Positions 27,583 to 36,473 of a DNA stretch of 64,000 bases are shown here, in pieces; positions within the stretch are counted from its first letter, which is position 1, and each line of letters opens with the position of its first letter. The notes beneath the pieces are model-generated. The model saw only the letters and a program-made list of their open reading frames with translations. It searched no databases and had not been told where the DNA came from. The stretch is from assembly GCF_008329565.1 (NCBI RefSeq), contig NZ_NPKT01000009.1, positions 124,001 to 188,000 of the forward strand, written 5' to 3'. Source of the stretch: Mycolicibacterium sp. P1-5. Lineage in GTDB: Bacteria > Actinomycetota > Actinomycetes > Mycobacteriales > Mycobacteriaceae. Position numbers and translations under genes: made by a program.

Positions 27583-27630
27583 TATTTCGATTTCGGCGTA
27601 TTTCGATTTCGGCGTACTTCGATGTCGGCG
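27583..27630. repeat. Three tandem copies of a 16-bp unit
   Basis: Two identical copies of TATTTCGATTTCGGCG (27583-27598 and 27599-27614) are followed by TACTTCGATGTCGGCG (27615-27630), which differs at two positions. The block ends 90 bp before the methyltransferase ATG. Units of 16 bp, about 1.5 helical turns, could be iterated protein-binding sites or a slippage-prone tract. Confidence 0.85.
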
Positions 27631-27707
27631 CCGCCCGTAGGTGACCCGAACCGGCCATCGAGTCAAGATGGCCGGGTTGAGCGATGCGGCCGTGGGCTGC
27701 GGGCTCG

Positions 27708-27713
27708 TAGTTT
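27708..27713 (+). promoter_or_regulatory. -10 element of the methyltransferase gene
   Basis: TAGTTT ends seven bases before the ATG at 27721, with no ribosome-binding site. Leaderless start likely. Confidence 0.45.
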
Positions 27714-27720
27714 CTCGCAC

Positions 27721-28392
27721 ATGACTGAGACTGCCCGCGACGAATCCAGCACCGATCAGCAATACGCGCCCGCATACAGGGCGTGGCTGCGCGTCATGGC
27801 ACTGGTGTACGACCCGTTCGTGTGGATGGGCGAGTTGATCGGCATGCGACGCCGGCGGCACGACCTGGTGGCCGACGCCCGCGGGCGCGTCGTCGAAATC
27901 GGTGCCGGCACCGGGCTCAACGTCGGCCACTATCCGGACAGCGTCGACGAGCTCGTGCTCACCGAGCCCGAGCCGGGTATGCGGCGGAAACTCGCCCGGC
28001 GGCTCGGCAGGGCCGGGCGCACCGCGCGCATCGTTGACGCATCCGCTCTGCAGCTGCCGTTCGCCGACTCCTCGGTGGACACCGTCATTTCGACGCTGGT
28101 GTTGTGTACGGTCCCCGATCCCGAAGGTGCGCTGCGTGAGATCGCGCGTGTGCTTCGCCCAGATGGGCAGCTGTTGTTCATCGAACACATTCGAGCGACA
28201 TCACGGGTCCTCGCGGCCTATCAAGACTTGATGCTGCGCCCGTGGCGTGGCTTTGCCGGTGGATGTGTGTGCAACCGCCCAACCTTGGAGTTGATGCACG
28301 CCTGCGGGTTCACGGTGCGTGCCGATACTGCCGTGTGGCATGGAATGCCGGCGATCGTTCATCCGCTCGCGATCGGGCGGGCCACTGTATGA
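27721..28392 (+). CDS. Class I SAM-dependent methyltransferase
   Basis: A 223-residue enzyme. VVEIGAGTGLNVGHYP (about residues 58-73) is the SAM-binding motif I, LVLTEPEPGM is the acidic loop, ALQLPFADSSVDTVISTLVLCTVPDP is motif II/III, and EIARVLRPDGQLLFIEH follows. It is of the UbiE/methyltransf_11 type and acts on a small molecule that cannot be named. The stop overlaps the ATG of a small downstream gene. Confidence 0.88.
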   Translation: MTETARDESSTDQQYAPAYRAWLRVMALVYDPFVWMGELIGMRRRRHDLVADARGRVVEIGAGTGLNVGHYPDSVDELVLTEPEPGMRRKLARRLGRAGRTARIVDASALQLPFADSSVDTVISTLVLCTVPDPEGALREIARVLRPDGQLLFIEHIRATSRVLAAYQDLMLRPWRGFAGGCVCNRPTLELMHACGFTVRADTAVWHGMPAIVHPLAIGRATV

Positions 28393-28577
28393 GGGCCATG
28401 CTTGACCTGCGCGCCGGAATCGCCGGCGCGGTACTCACCGGATCCGGTTACGTTGTCGCAGCACTGGGTCAGACCGGTTCGATCGGTGTCCATGGCGCAC
28501 CCGGCAGCGGCGGTGCGGGTGTCAGCGGGACCGGCGGTGGCAGGGGTGCGACCGGGCCGTCCGGTCCGGGCGCGTGA
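28389..28577 (+). CDS. Small glycine-rich collagen-like peptide, possible coupled gene
   Basis: A 62-residue frame whose ATG overlaps the methyltransferase TGA (ATGA). An apolar N-terminal part (AGIAGAVLTGSGYVVAALG) is followed by a tail with Gly every third residue in places (GAPGSGGAGVSGTGGGRGATGPSGPGA). Glycine-rich tails of this kind occur in mycobacterial surface proteins. The coupling and composition support it, but no homologue is known to me and the frame could be chance. Confidence 0.4.
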   Translation: MRAMLDLRAGIAGAVLTGSGYVVAALGQTGSIGVHGAPGSGGAGVSGTGGGRGATGPSGPGA

Positions 28578-28656
28578 CCGCTCCCTACATCATTTGACCC
28601 ATGCCCCCTTGGGCGAACACATAGTTCGGCCGAAGACGCTGCGCGCATACGCGCCA

Positions 28657-28662
28657 TACGTT
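28657..28662 (+). promoter_or_regulatory. -10 element of the small secreted protein at 28.67 kb
   Basis: TACGTT ends seven bases before the ATG at 28670. Leaderless start likely; no ribosome-binding site is seen. Confidence 0.4.
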
Positions 28663-28669
28663 GATCACC

Positions 28670-28969
28670 ATGAACATCACAGGTATCCGGAACTTAGCGG
28701 TCTGCGGCGCACTGCTCGGCGGAATCGGCGCTGCCGTCCTCGGTGTCGGCTCGGGTCTGGCATATGCCGACCCCGCGGTGCCTGCGCGCGTCACACACCA
28801 AGTCGTGTCATCCGACCGTGGCGACCAGGAGGTCGTTCCGCGGGATCACCCGATCCCGATCCACGGCGACGACAGCGGCCCGGGTGCTACTTTCCACAAG
28901 CCCGGCTTAACTCACGCAGCGCCCTCAGCAGGCGTCGGTCAGATCAATACAACTCGTCACGGCGGATAA
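28670..28969 (+). CDS. Small secreted protein, unknown function
   Basis: A 99-residue protein with a clear signal peptide (NLAVCGALLGGIGAAVLGVGSGLAYADP, cleavage near ADP). The mature 65 residues are polar and rich in His, Asp and Pro (PRDHPIPIHGDDSGPGATFHKPG), which might bind metal. No family recognised. An earlier TTG would add three residues and lose the fit to the upstream -10 element. Confidence 0.6.
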   Translation: MNITGIRNLAVCGALLGGIGAAVLGVGSGLAYADPAVPARVTHQVVSSDRGDQEVVPRDHPIPIHGDDSGPGATFHKPGLTHAAPSAGVGQINTTRHGG

Positions 28970-29030
28970 CCGCGCCGAACTCGAAGATTCACATGATGCC
29001 TCGGCATACCAATACGCAAGGTGATGCACA

Positions 29031-30503
29031 GTGACTGGAGCTCTCGCGGCCAATGAAGCCGCCGACGATTTCTGCGAAGACTGCGGTTACGAGCCAGAAC
29101 TCAAGCGGACGCTCAATGGCTTTCAGGTGTTCGCCATTTCGTTCGCCTCCCTTTCGGTTGCGGTGGGAATCTTCGCGACATACGACGACGTCCTGCGCGA
29201 CTCGGGCCCTGTCGGCATCTGGCTGTTCCCGATCGTGGCCATCGGTCAGATTCTGGTGGCGTTGGTGTACGCCCAATTCGCTGCGCGCATTCCGCTCAGC
29301 GGATCGTCCTACGCTTGGGCGTCCCGCCTGGCGAGTCCGAAAGTAGGTTGGGCTTTCGGCTGGCTCGCCGTTCTGAGTTCAGTTGCCGGCCCGGTGACGA
29401 TCGACAATGCGTTGGCCAGCCAGTGTCTGATGCCGCTTCTCGGCATGGAGCCCAACGAAACGACCGCACGGGTGATCACGGTGATCATCTTGGCGATTCA
29501 GGCGGTTCTGGCCGTCGCCGCGACGCGCATCGTCGGGTGGGTCAACTCGCTGTCGGTGGGCGTGGAACTGGCCATCTTGTTCGTGATCGGCATCGCGTTG
29601 ACCGTCGCGGTGGTGGTCAGCGGCAACGCCGCACCCGCAAACCTGTTCTCCCGTGGGATCGTCGCAGGCGACCCCCACTTCTGGGCTATCGGCGGCGGTT
29701 TGATGGCCGCTTCGATCATGGGTTTGTCCACCCTGGTCGGATTCGAGACGGCCTCGAATATGGCTGAGGAGGCCAAGAATCCGACCCGCAGTGTTCCCCG
29801 GGCAATCATCGGATCAGTGATCGCGGCGTCGGTCCTGGGCATGGTGTTCGTCATCATCCTCACCGTGTCGATGACCGACATCGCTGCGGTGAGCAATACC
29901 GAATCGCCGGTCGCGGAGATCATGAACCAACGGTTCGGCCCGGGCTTCGAACGCCCGCTGTTGGCCGCGATCACGCTCGCGTTCTTCGGTGCCGCGTTGG
30001 TCGCCATGGCTTCGGGAGCTCGCTACATCTACGCGATGGCGCGCGACGGACGCTTCCCGGGCCACAAGGTGATGGGGCGGGTCAACTCGCGCACCCGCAC
30101 GCCGATCCCGGCGACTCTGCTGGTGTTCGCCGTGGGCGTGATCCTGATGGCGGTGATGCCCGGAGACGCACTGCTGCAATTGATCATGGCCGGCGCGATC
30201 GTCACGATCTTGCCGTACATGATGACGATCATTCTGTATCTGGCGACGCGCCACAAACTCGACCGGAAGGCCGGCGGCTTCGATCTCGGACACCTTGAGT
30301 GGCCCGTCGCGATCGGAGCCCTTGTCTGGGTGATCATTGCACTGGTCGTGGTGATCGCCACGTCTCCGTCGCTGGCTCCCATCCTGCTTGCTTTCGGATT
30401 GTCGGCGGCCGGCTTCGTCTACTTCCTCTACATGTGGAAGTTCAACCGTGCTGCGCTCGAGCATGAGCCCGGCGATCCCAACATGTTCGCAGAGGTGGAG
30501 TAA
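29031..30503 (+). CDS. APC-superfamily amino acid/amine permease
   Basis: A 490-residue membrane transporter with about 12 helices. LKRTLNGFQVFAISFASLSVAVGIFATY near residue 24, then a GPVGIWLFPIVAIGQ stretch and SGSSYAWASRLASPKVGWAFGW are typical of the APC amino-acid transporter (GABA permease/EAT-like) group. The N-terminus has CEDCGYEPELKR, a short Cys pair in the cytoplasm. GTG start with AAGGTG upstream. The next gene, a flavin oxidase, begins two bases after the stop, so uptake and oxidation of the same compound is likely. Confidence 0.88.
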   Translation: MTGALAANEAADDFCEDCGYEPELKRTLNGFQVFAISFASLSVAVGIFATYDDVLRDSGPVGIWLFPIVAIGQILVALVYAQFAARIPLSGSSYAWASRLASPKVGWAFGWLAVLSSVAGPVTIDNALASQCLMPLLGMEPNETTARVITVIILAIQAVLAVAATRIVGWVNSLSVGVELAILFVIGIALTVAVVVSGNAAPANLFSRGIVAGDPHFWAIGGGLMAASIMGLSTLVGFETASNMAEEAKNPTRSVPRAIIGSVIAASVLGMVFVIILTVSMTDIAAVSNTESPVAEIMNQRFGPGFERPLLAAITLAFFGAALVAMASGARYIYAMARDGRFPGHKVMGRVNSRTRTPIPATLLVFAVGVILMAVMPGDALLQLIMAGAIVTILPYMMTIILYLATRHKLDRKAGGFDLGHLEWPVAIGALVWVIIALVVVIATSPSLAPILLAFGLSAAGFVYFLYMWKFNRAALEHEPGDPNMFAEVE

Positions 30504-30505
30504 TA

Positions 30506-31852
30506 ATGACCGCTACCCTCACCGGCCGGGTGATTCACCCCGGCGACGACGACTACGCAGATGCCAGCAGGGGGTGGAATCACTTCTTCACCCACCGCCC
30601 GGCAGCCGTCGTATTCGCCGACAGCACTGAGGATGTCGTCAACGCATTGACCTGGGCGCGCCAGCAAGGTCTCGCGGTCCGGGTACGCAGTGGTGGCCAT
30701 GCGCTCGAAGGCTGGTCGGGCGTCGACGACGGCGTGGTCATCGACGTCAGCCGGCTGAAGTCGATGACCATCGATGAGCAAGCGCAGACCGCTACCGTCG
30801 GTGCTGGACTCAACCAACTGGAGGCGGTCACCGGCCTCGGCGCCGCCGGCTTCGCCGCGCCCACCGGGACCGAAGGCAGCGTCGGACTGGTCGGCGCGAC
30901 GCTCGGCGGCGGCTTCGGCTTGCTGACGCGCAACTACGGGATGGCCTCGGACAACCTGTTGGCGGCAGAGGTCGTCCTTGCGTCTGCCGATGGTGGCGCC
31001 GAGGTGGCCATCGCCGACGAAGAGAACAACCCGGACTTACTGTGGGCGCTGCGTGGTGCCGGCAACGGCAACTTCGGCATCGTCACGTCGCTGACGTATC
31101 GAGTTCATCCTCTGACACAGGCGATTTACGTCGTCGCCACGTGGCCCGGGTTCGATGATCTGGAGGCGGTTTTCCAGGCGTGGCAGCAGTCGGCGCCATA
31201 TGTGGACAATCGGCTGACCAGCCAGTTGGAGATCGAGGGCGACAAGGTCGGGTTACATGCCCTCCTTGCCGACGGATCGGAAGCGCAAGCGTTGCAACTG
31301 CTTTCACCAGTACTGTCGATCGGGAGCCCCGACGTTGTGGTACAGGACGCGAGTTGGCCGGAGATCTACGCGGGGTTCCAGATACCTATTACCGCAGAGC
31401 CGGCAAACTGGAAGTTCAACTCCCAGTTCATGACCGAGCCCTTACCGCCCGAGGCGGTGCGCGTCATCGCCGAATTCATGGCGAAGGCGCCCACGGGGTG
31501 CAACTACTTCACCAACGCGTTCGGCGGTGCGGTCGCCGACAGTGAGCCCTCGGGCGGGTCGGCGTTCGCGCACCGTCGCGCGCTGTACTACGCCGAGCCC
31601 GGCGCCGGTTGGGGCGTTCGCGGCGGGGTGCCGGCTTCCGAGGATGAAACGGATACGGTGCTCGCGTGGGTCGCGCAGCTGACTGAAGCGTTGGCACCCT
31701 TCGTCAATGGTGCCTATGTCAACGTTCCCAACGCCGGTATGCCGAACTGGGAGCGTGCGTATTGGGGAGCCAACGTCGAGCGGCTGCGTCAGATCAAGGC
31801 GGCGTACGACCCGGACAACGTTTTCAACTACGAGCAGAGCATCACGGCCTAG
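30506..31852 (+). CDS. FAD-linked oxidoreductase with berberine-bridge (BBE) domain
   Basis: A 448-residue flavoenzyme of the PCMH/VAO fold. RSGGHALEGWSG (residues 61-72) has His65, the residue that carries covalent FAD. The second covalent site of two-point attached enzymes, a Cys, is absent (APTGTEGSVGL). LGGGFGLLTRNYG follows, and the C-terminal YDPDNVFNYEQSI is the BBE signature. Family members oxidise sugars, alcohols or alkaloid amines using O2. Coupled to an amino acid/amine permease upstream. It converges with, and overlaps by four bases, the PNPOx-like gene. Confidence 0.88.
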   Translation: MTATLTGRVIHPGDDDYADASRGWNHFFTHRPAAVVFADSTEDVVNALTWARQQGLAVRVRSGGHALEGWSGVDDGVVIDVSRLKSMTIDEQAQTATVGAGLNQLEAVTGLGAAGFAAPTGTEGSVGLVGATLGGGFGLLTRNYGMASDNLLAAEVVLASADGGAEVAIADEENNPDLLWALRGAGNGNFGIVTSLTYRVHPLTQAIYVVATWPGFDDLEAVFQAWQQSAPYVDNRLTSQLEIEGDKVGLHALLADGSEAQALQLLSPVLSIGSPDVVVQDASWPEIYAGFQIPITAEPANWKFNSQFMTEPLPPEAVRVIAEFMAKAPTGCNYFTNAFGGAVADSEPSGGSAFAHRRALYYAEPGAGWGVRGGVPASEDETDTVLAWVAQLTEALAPFVNGAYVNVPNAGMPNWERAYWGANVERLRQIKAAYDPDNVFNYEQSITA

Positions 31853-32334
31853 CGATCGTTCATCAACTCCGCGAGAAACCCGGGCAACCGGCCGGCGCCG
31901 AAGTCGTAGAACCGCGCCCACAGGGGTTCGACTGAGATGCGCACCATTTGTGGGTACGTCGACTGCACATTGCGTTCGAACTCGGCGAGCTCCTCGCCGC
32001 TCATCGTGTTGCGCGCCGATGCCAGGTATTCGTCGGTGACACCATCGACGGTATCCAGGACAGCCAGACCCCGCACCAGTAGGGCCTTGGCCTCTTCCGG
32101 CGTTGACCCGCCGTCGATGGTCACCGCGACTTGCGGACGGGAGGACAGTGCGCGGGCCTTCGGTGAGGTCGGCGCCGTGGAGACCACGATGCGTTCGCCG
32201 GTCCAGTGGAACCCGACGGGGATGACCCGCGGGAAGCCGTCGTATCCGTTGTAGGCCAGTCGTGCCATTGCCCCGGAGAGCAACTCTTGCGCGCCGGGGT
32301 GGCTGAGCTCCCGCGCTAGTTCCAGCTTGTCCAT
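31849..32334 (-). CDS. Pyridoxamine 5'-phosphate oxidase-like (split-barrel flavin) protein
   Basis: A 161-residue protein of the split-barrel fold. MARLAYNGYDGFPRVIPVGFHWTGERIVVSTAPTSPKARALSSRPQVAVTIDGG shows the successive strands and the phosphate-binding turn. Mycobacteria have many such proteins, binding FMN, F420 or haem; the cofactor cannot be chosen here. Its ATG overlaps the stop of the DUF4232 gene, so they form a two-gene unit. Confidence 0.78.
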   Translation of the reverse strand: MDKLELARELSHPGAQELLSGAMARLAYNGYDGFPRVIPVGFHWTGERIVVSTAPTSPKARALSSRPQVAVTIDGGSTPEEAKALLVRGLAVLDTVDGVTDEYLASARNTMSGEELAEFERNVQSTYPQMVRISVEPLWARFYDFGAGRLPGFLAELMNDR

Positions 32335-32849
32335 CACTCGGCCGCCGGTTGCAGTGGGCCGATGTATGTGCCGGGGTGGCTGGCTCCGTCCTGCCGGGCA
32401 AGCGGGACGCTGCCGGCGATCCACGGGGTTTCCATCCGTCCTGCCGCATTCGGCAGCGTCACCGCGATTGTGTTCGGCACCCAGCCGTCGGGGTCTGCCA
32501 AGAAGGTCAGTCGGCTGATCGCCACGCCCTTCGGTGCGAGCGTGATGGGCTGCGGGTCGCCGATCTGTTGCGGCAGTTGATAATCCGGACCCCACATCGG
32601 GTCGTCGGGGCCGATCAGGTCGACACCGGGATACCCCTCGATGTCGCACGATTGCGACGATGTGTTAGTCAAGACCAGGTCGAAGTGAATCTGTGTGGCG
32701 TCACCGGGCGACCCGGGCGAGCCGGTGCCCAGGCTCACGAGGTCGGGCGTGCACGCGGGCAGGGCCGACGCGGTCGGGCTTGTCGCCACCGAAGCGATCA
32801 CTGCCACCACTGCCAGCGCGCTGGCAGTTCCTACCGAGTATCTCGTCAT
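32334..32849 (-). CDS. Secreted DUF4232-type protein
   Basis: A 171-residue protein. A signal peptide ends near TASALPAC, and the mature part reads IHFDLVLTNTSSQSCDIEGYPGVDLIG, then ISRLTFLADPDGWVPNTIAVTLP, which is the DUF4232 beta-sandwich found in actinobacterial exported proteins. Two cysteines (ACTPD and SCDIEG) may form a disulfide. Function unknown. First gene of a pair with the PNPOx-like gene. The 212 bp up to the asparagine synthase start hold no gene I can support. Confidence 0.75.
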   Translation of the reverse strand: MTRYSVGTASALAVVAVIASVATSPTASALPACTPDLVSLGTGSPGSPGDATQIHFDLVLTNTSSQSCDIEGYPGVDLIGPDDPMWGPDYQLPQQIGDPQPITLAPKGVAISRLTFLADPDGWVPNTIAVTLPNAAGRMETPWIAGSVPLARQDGASHPGTYIGPLQPAAE

Positions 32850-33061
32850 CGTCGCGCCGCCTTTCGCGATCGGACTCCTTCCGACCCCGGCCAGAAGACT
32901 CTAGCTCGCCGGCACCCAACGCACGGGCAGCTTCCTGCAAGCCAATACCCAGACGCGGGTGGAACAGCGAGCAGCGGCTTGGCGTTAGGTTGAACTGACG
33001 AAGAGCTCCACCGTTCGGCTCTCCGGTCGGTGCGCGACGACGACGATGTCGGAGGAGACCT

Positions 33062-34978
33062 ATGTGCGGGATATTCGCCACGATGACCCATCGGGAACTT
33101 CCGCATGATCGGCGCGATGCGGCGCTCAAGCTCTTGGAGCATCGCGGACCGGACGGTACCGGCACCTGGACGTCTCGTGATGGACAGTGGACGCTGGGAC
33201 ACACCCGCCTGTCGATCATCGGCTTGAACAACGGCACTCAGCCCATGGCAAGCCCCGACGGTGCAGTGCATATGGTCGTGAACGGAGAGTTCTACGGGTA
33301 CCGCGAAATCCGGGAGAGGCTGAGGGCGAGCGGCTATCAGTTCTCCACCGAGAGTGACAGCGAGATCGCGCTACACCTCTATCACGAGCGCGGAATGCAG
33401 GCGCCTGCGCTCCTACGGGGTGAGTTCGCGGTGATCATCGCCGACGAACGTCAGCGGACAATGTTCGCAATCCGCGATCGCTTCGGAGTGAAGCCGCTCT
33501 ACTACGCGGTTGTGAACGGTGAGGTGTTCTTCGCGTCAGAAATCAAAGCACTTCTGGCGCTTGGTGTGCCCGCCGGGTGGGATCTCGAGGGCGCTACGGG
33601 CGGGTTCGGCAGATCTCACGAGAAAACGGAATTCGCCGGGATCAGCACGGTGCCGCCGGGTTGCTATGCGGTTGCCCGAGATGGTGGTGTGCGCATCTAT
33701 CCCTATTGGGACTGGGAGATTCCGACCGCCGAGCAGATGCGGGCAGACGGGCGGACCGAGGCCGAGGTTGTCGACGAGTTTCGCGAAGCGCTGCGTGATT
33801 CTGTCCGGCAACGGCTCGTCGCCGATGTCGAGGTCGCGTCGTATTTGAGCGGAGGCATCGACTCCTGCGCAGTCCTCGGGCTTGCGCAGCAGGAGATGGA
33901 CCGGCCGATCCGCGCGTTCACCCTCACCTTCGAGAACCCGCTTTATGACGAAGCCGGCATCGCCGAGGCGCAGGCCAAACACGTTGGCGCAACCTATCAT
34001 CCCATTCCCATCACGGGCCGCGAGATCGCCGACTCCTTTGCAGATGCGGTCTGGCATGCCGAAACACAGATGTTCAACGGCCATGGGGTCGCCAAGTATC
34101 TACTCAGCCGGGCCGTGCGGGCGGCGGGCATCAAGGTGGTGTTCACCGGTGAAGGCTCCGACGAAATGCTCGGTGGCTATCCGTACTTCCGAGTCGACGC
34201 GCTGAACGACGACCCGACGTTGAGCGCCGTCGAGAGGTCGGCACTTCTCGACGAGATGCTCGGCGCCAACGCCGCGACGCGCGCGTTGATGATGCCGCAG
34301 CAGGTGAACAGCCCGGAGATGCAAGGGGTGGAGCGCAGGCTCGGTTGGCTCCCGGCGACCCTCAATGTGGCGGCGACGCAGACCAATAGCGTTGCCCCGC
34401 TACTTCGCGAGGACCTGCCCGCCTACGTTCGCCAGTACCAGCCGCTGGTAGCGGCGCTGGACCGACTACCGCTGGCCCAGCAGATCGCCGGCCGGGACCG
34501 ACTGAATCAGATGCTCTACGTGAACGCCAAGACCATCTTGCCGAACTTCATCCTGAACTATCTCGCCGATCGAATGGAGATGGCGCACTCCATCGAGGGC
34601 CGGGTGCCGTTCTTGGACCATCATGTCGCCGAGGTCGCGGCGCGTGTACCGGTGACCATGAAGGTCAAGGGCATTCGCGAGAAGCATGTGCTGCGCGAAG
34701 CGACGAAGGACGTGCTGATTCCTGAGGTGTACGACCGCCAGAAGCATCCGTTCACCACGCCTCCGACACGCAACCCCAACGATCCGATGCTGGAGTTCTA
34801 CCGGGACACGTTCGCATCGCAGGCTGCCAAGGATCAGCCGATCTACGACATGAAGAAAGTCACCGCAACACTCGATGGGCTACTCGACGGCCCGGACGAT
34901 CAGCGCATCGCGGTGGAAGGTGGTCTGCAGCGCGTGGCAAGCGTAGTCGTGATGCACGAACAGTTTTCGATGGCGTGA
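33062..34978 (+). CDS. asnB: Asparagine synthase (glutamine-hydrolysing)
   Basis: A 638-residue two-domain enzyme. Cys2 is the N-terminal nucleophile of the glutaminase domain (MCGIF), with Arg49, NGE (74-76) and SDSE (98-101) as partners. The synthetase domain has the ATP pyrophosphatase P-loop SGGIDS (263-268) and FTGEGSDEMLGGYPYF. Residues 175-190 differ from the common sequence and lack a YVP-type hinge, and the C-terminal part is of the variant found in secondary-metabolite AsnB proteins, so it may amidate something other than aspartate. Ribosome-binding site GGAGGAG just upstream. It ends 13 bases from a convergent gene. Confidence 0.88.
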   Translation: MCGIFATMTHRELPHDRRDAALKLLEHRGPDGTGTWTSRDGQWTLGHTRLSIIGLNNGTQPMASPDGAVHMVVNGEFYGYREIRERLRASGYQFSTESDSEIALHLYHERGMQAPALLRGEFAVIIADERQRTMFAIRDRFGVKPLYYAVVNGEVFFASEIKALLALGVPAGWDLEGATGGFGRSHEKTEFAGISTVPPGCYAVARDGGVRIYPYWDWEIPTAEQMRADGRTEAEVVDEFREALRDSVRQRLVADVEVASYLSGGIDSCAVLGLAQQEMDRPIRAFTLTFENPLYDEAGIAEAQAKHVGATYHPIPITGREIADSFADAVWHAETQMFNGHGVAKYLLSRAVRAAGIKVVFTGEGSDEMLGGYPYFRVDALNDDPTLSAVERSALLDEMLGANAATRALMMPQQVNSPEMQGVERRLGWLPATLNVAATQTNSVAPLLREDLPAYVRQYQPLVAALDRLPLAQQIAGRDRLNQMLYVNAKTILPNFILNYLADRMEMAHSIEGRVPFLDHHVAEVAARVPVTMKVKGIREKHVLREATKDVLIPEVYDRQKHPFTTPPTRNPNDPMLEFYRDTFASQAAKDQPIYDMKKVTATLDGLLDGPDDQRIAVEGGLQRVASVVVMHEQFSMA

Positions 34979-34991
34979 AAGGCCCGCTGGG

Positions 34992-36473
34992 TCAGCCTGC
35001 GGCCACGCCCGTCGGGGGCTCATCTGCTTCTGGCGGGACGGGGACCACGATGGTTATTGCCGTGCTGCCACCGTGCCCATCCGAGACCGAGATGGTGAGG
35101 CTGTCGTGGGTCACCGCGAAGGGTGCGCCCAACGCAGCGGCGCGCTGGCGTTGCTCGGCCGTCGGGTTGTAGGTGAACGAGCCGTCACCGAAGACGTCGA
35201 CATTGCCGCCGCCCGCACTGATCGGGTTCGAGGTGAAGCTCAGTGTGTCCGAATCGGGATCGGTGACCCCGGTGACGGAGCCGGTGACGACACCGGAGAC
35301 GTCGTCCACGGCCAAGTCGGTCAATCCGCCGCCGGTCGGGTTGCCGTTGACCGGACTCACCGGCACGGTGATCGTCTGCGTCGCAGAACCTCCGTAACCG
35401 TCACTGACGGTGACGCTGAAGCTGTCAGTTCTGGCGGCGTCGGGCGCATTGCCGGCGGCCGCGGCATGCCGAATCTGGGCTGAGGGCGAGTAGGTGAACG
35501 ATCCGGTGGCGTCGACGGTGACCACACCCCCGAGCGCGCTCGTCGACGGCCCGCTGAAATGGAGACTGTCCTGATTGGGATCAGTGGCCTGGACCTGGCC
35601 AGAGACGACGCCCTCGGGCTCAGACGTGGTATCGGAATAGCCGTTGATGGCCGGTGCTTTGTTGATGGCGGCGACATCGACCGTCACCACCGACGTTGTT
35701 GTGTCCCGGCCGCTGATCCCCAGCTGTATTGCGCAGTAGTGAATTACCGATTGGATGCGACCGAGGAAGCCGGGCAGTCGGTATTCGCCGCCATTGTCCG
35801 CGGTGACGGTGAAGCTCACCGCGCCACCCAGGTGTGCGGTATTCGCATCAGGAGTGACGCTGAAGGTGCCGTCGGGATTGATGTTCACGGTCGCGTTCCC
35901 GGGTTGATTCACGCTGTAGGTCAGCCCACCATGAGACCCGTTGGGACCGTGCAGATCGCCGGTGACGACGCCGGTGACGGGATCCTCCGGGTGTTGGACT
36001 GGGGTGATCGTGGGCGGCTTGTTGAACAGGGTGTAGCGCAATTCGCGGCCCACCCAACCCAGTAGGTGATGGGCCGGGGGCAGTCGCTTGGGTGGACTCA
36101 CAGGCGCCTGCCGTGCGGTCGGCCCCGCGGTGAGTGCCGGGTTCATCGAAGTCTCGGTGCGGTTGAACCCGCCGGCAATCCGAATCGGCTTTGGCGTCTT
36201 TATCTTTGCGGAGGCACTGCTGAAACGGTTGGATGCGGCGGGCCCGGTGTCGCCGCTGGTGGTTTCGCCGTTCCTACTGCTGTGTCCGGTGTCGGCGTGC
36301 GCCACAGACGATCCCTGCGCCAAGGCCGCACCGATACCGACGGTGATCGCGCCGGCGCCCAGCCAGACACCGATTCCCCTCGCTCGCGGGCCGGGCCCTC
36401 CCCTGCGCACCGGTACCGCCGCAGGTCCGGGGCGCGCTGTCCCGAGGCTTTTTTCAACGCCCGGTGAAATCAT
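34992..36473 (-). CDS. Secreted protein with VCBS/cadherin-like repeats
   Basis: A 493-residue protein. The N-terminus is basic and ends in a signal of the mycobacterial type (GVWLGAGAITVGIGAALAQGSSVAHAD). A spacer with KIKTPKPIRIAGGF follows, and then three beta-sandwich repeats, each ending like DGTFSVTPDAN, TGSFTYSPSAQ and DGSFTYNPTAEQ with VTVSDGYGGS/ISVSDGHGGS. Such repeats occur in surface adhesins. The ATG at 36473 was chosen because TACGCT (36480-36485, minus strand) ends six bases upstream, 17 bp from TTGAAA; a longer frame to 36659 would cross the TetR gene. Confidence 0.8.
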   Translation of the reverse strand: MISPGVEKSLGTARPGPAAVPVRRGGPGPRARGIGVWLGAGAITVGIGAALAQGSSVAHADTGHSSRNGETTSGDTGPAASNRFSSASAKIKTPKPIRIAGGFNRTETSMNPALTAGPTARQAPVSPPKRLPPAHHLLGWVGRELRYTLFNKPPTITPVQHPEDPVTGVVTGDLHGPNGSHGGLTYSVNQPGNATVNINPDGTFSVTPDANTAHLGGAVSFTVTADNGGEYRLPGFLGRIQSVIHYCAIQLGISGRDTTTSVVTVDVAAINKAPAINGYSDTTSEPEGVVSGQVQATDPNQDSLHFSGPSTSALGGVVTVDATGSFTYSPSAQIRHAAAAGNAPDAARTDSFSVTVSDGYGGSATQTITVPVSPVNGNPTGGGLTDLAVDDVSGVVTGSVTGVTDPDSDTLSFTSNPISAGGGNVDVFGDGSFTYNPTAEQRQRAAALGAPFAVTHDSLTISVSDGHGGSTAITIVVPVPPEADEPPTGVAAG

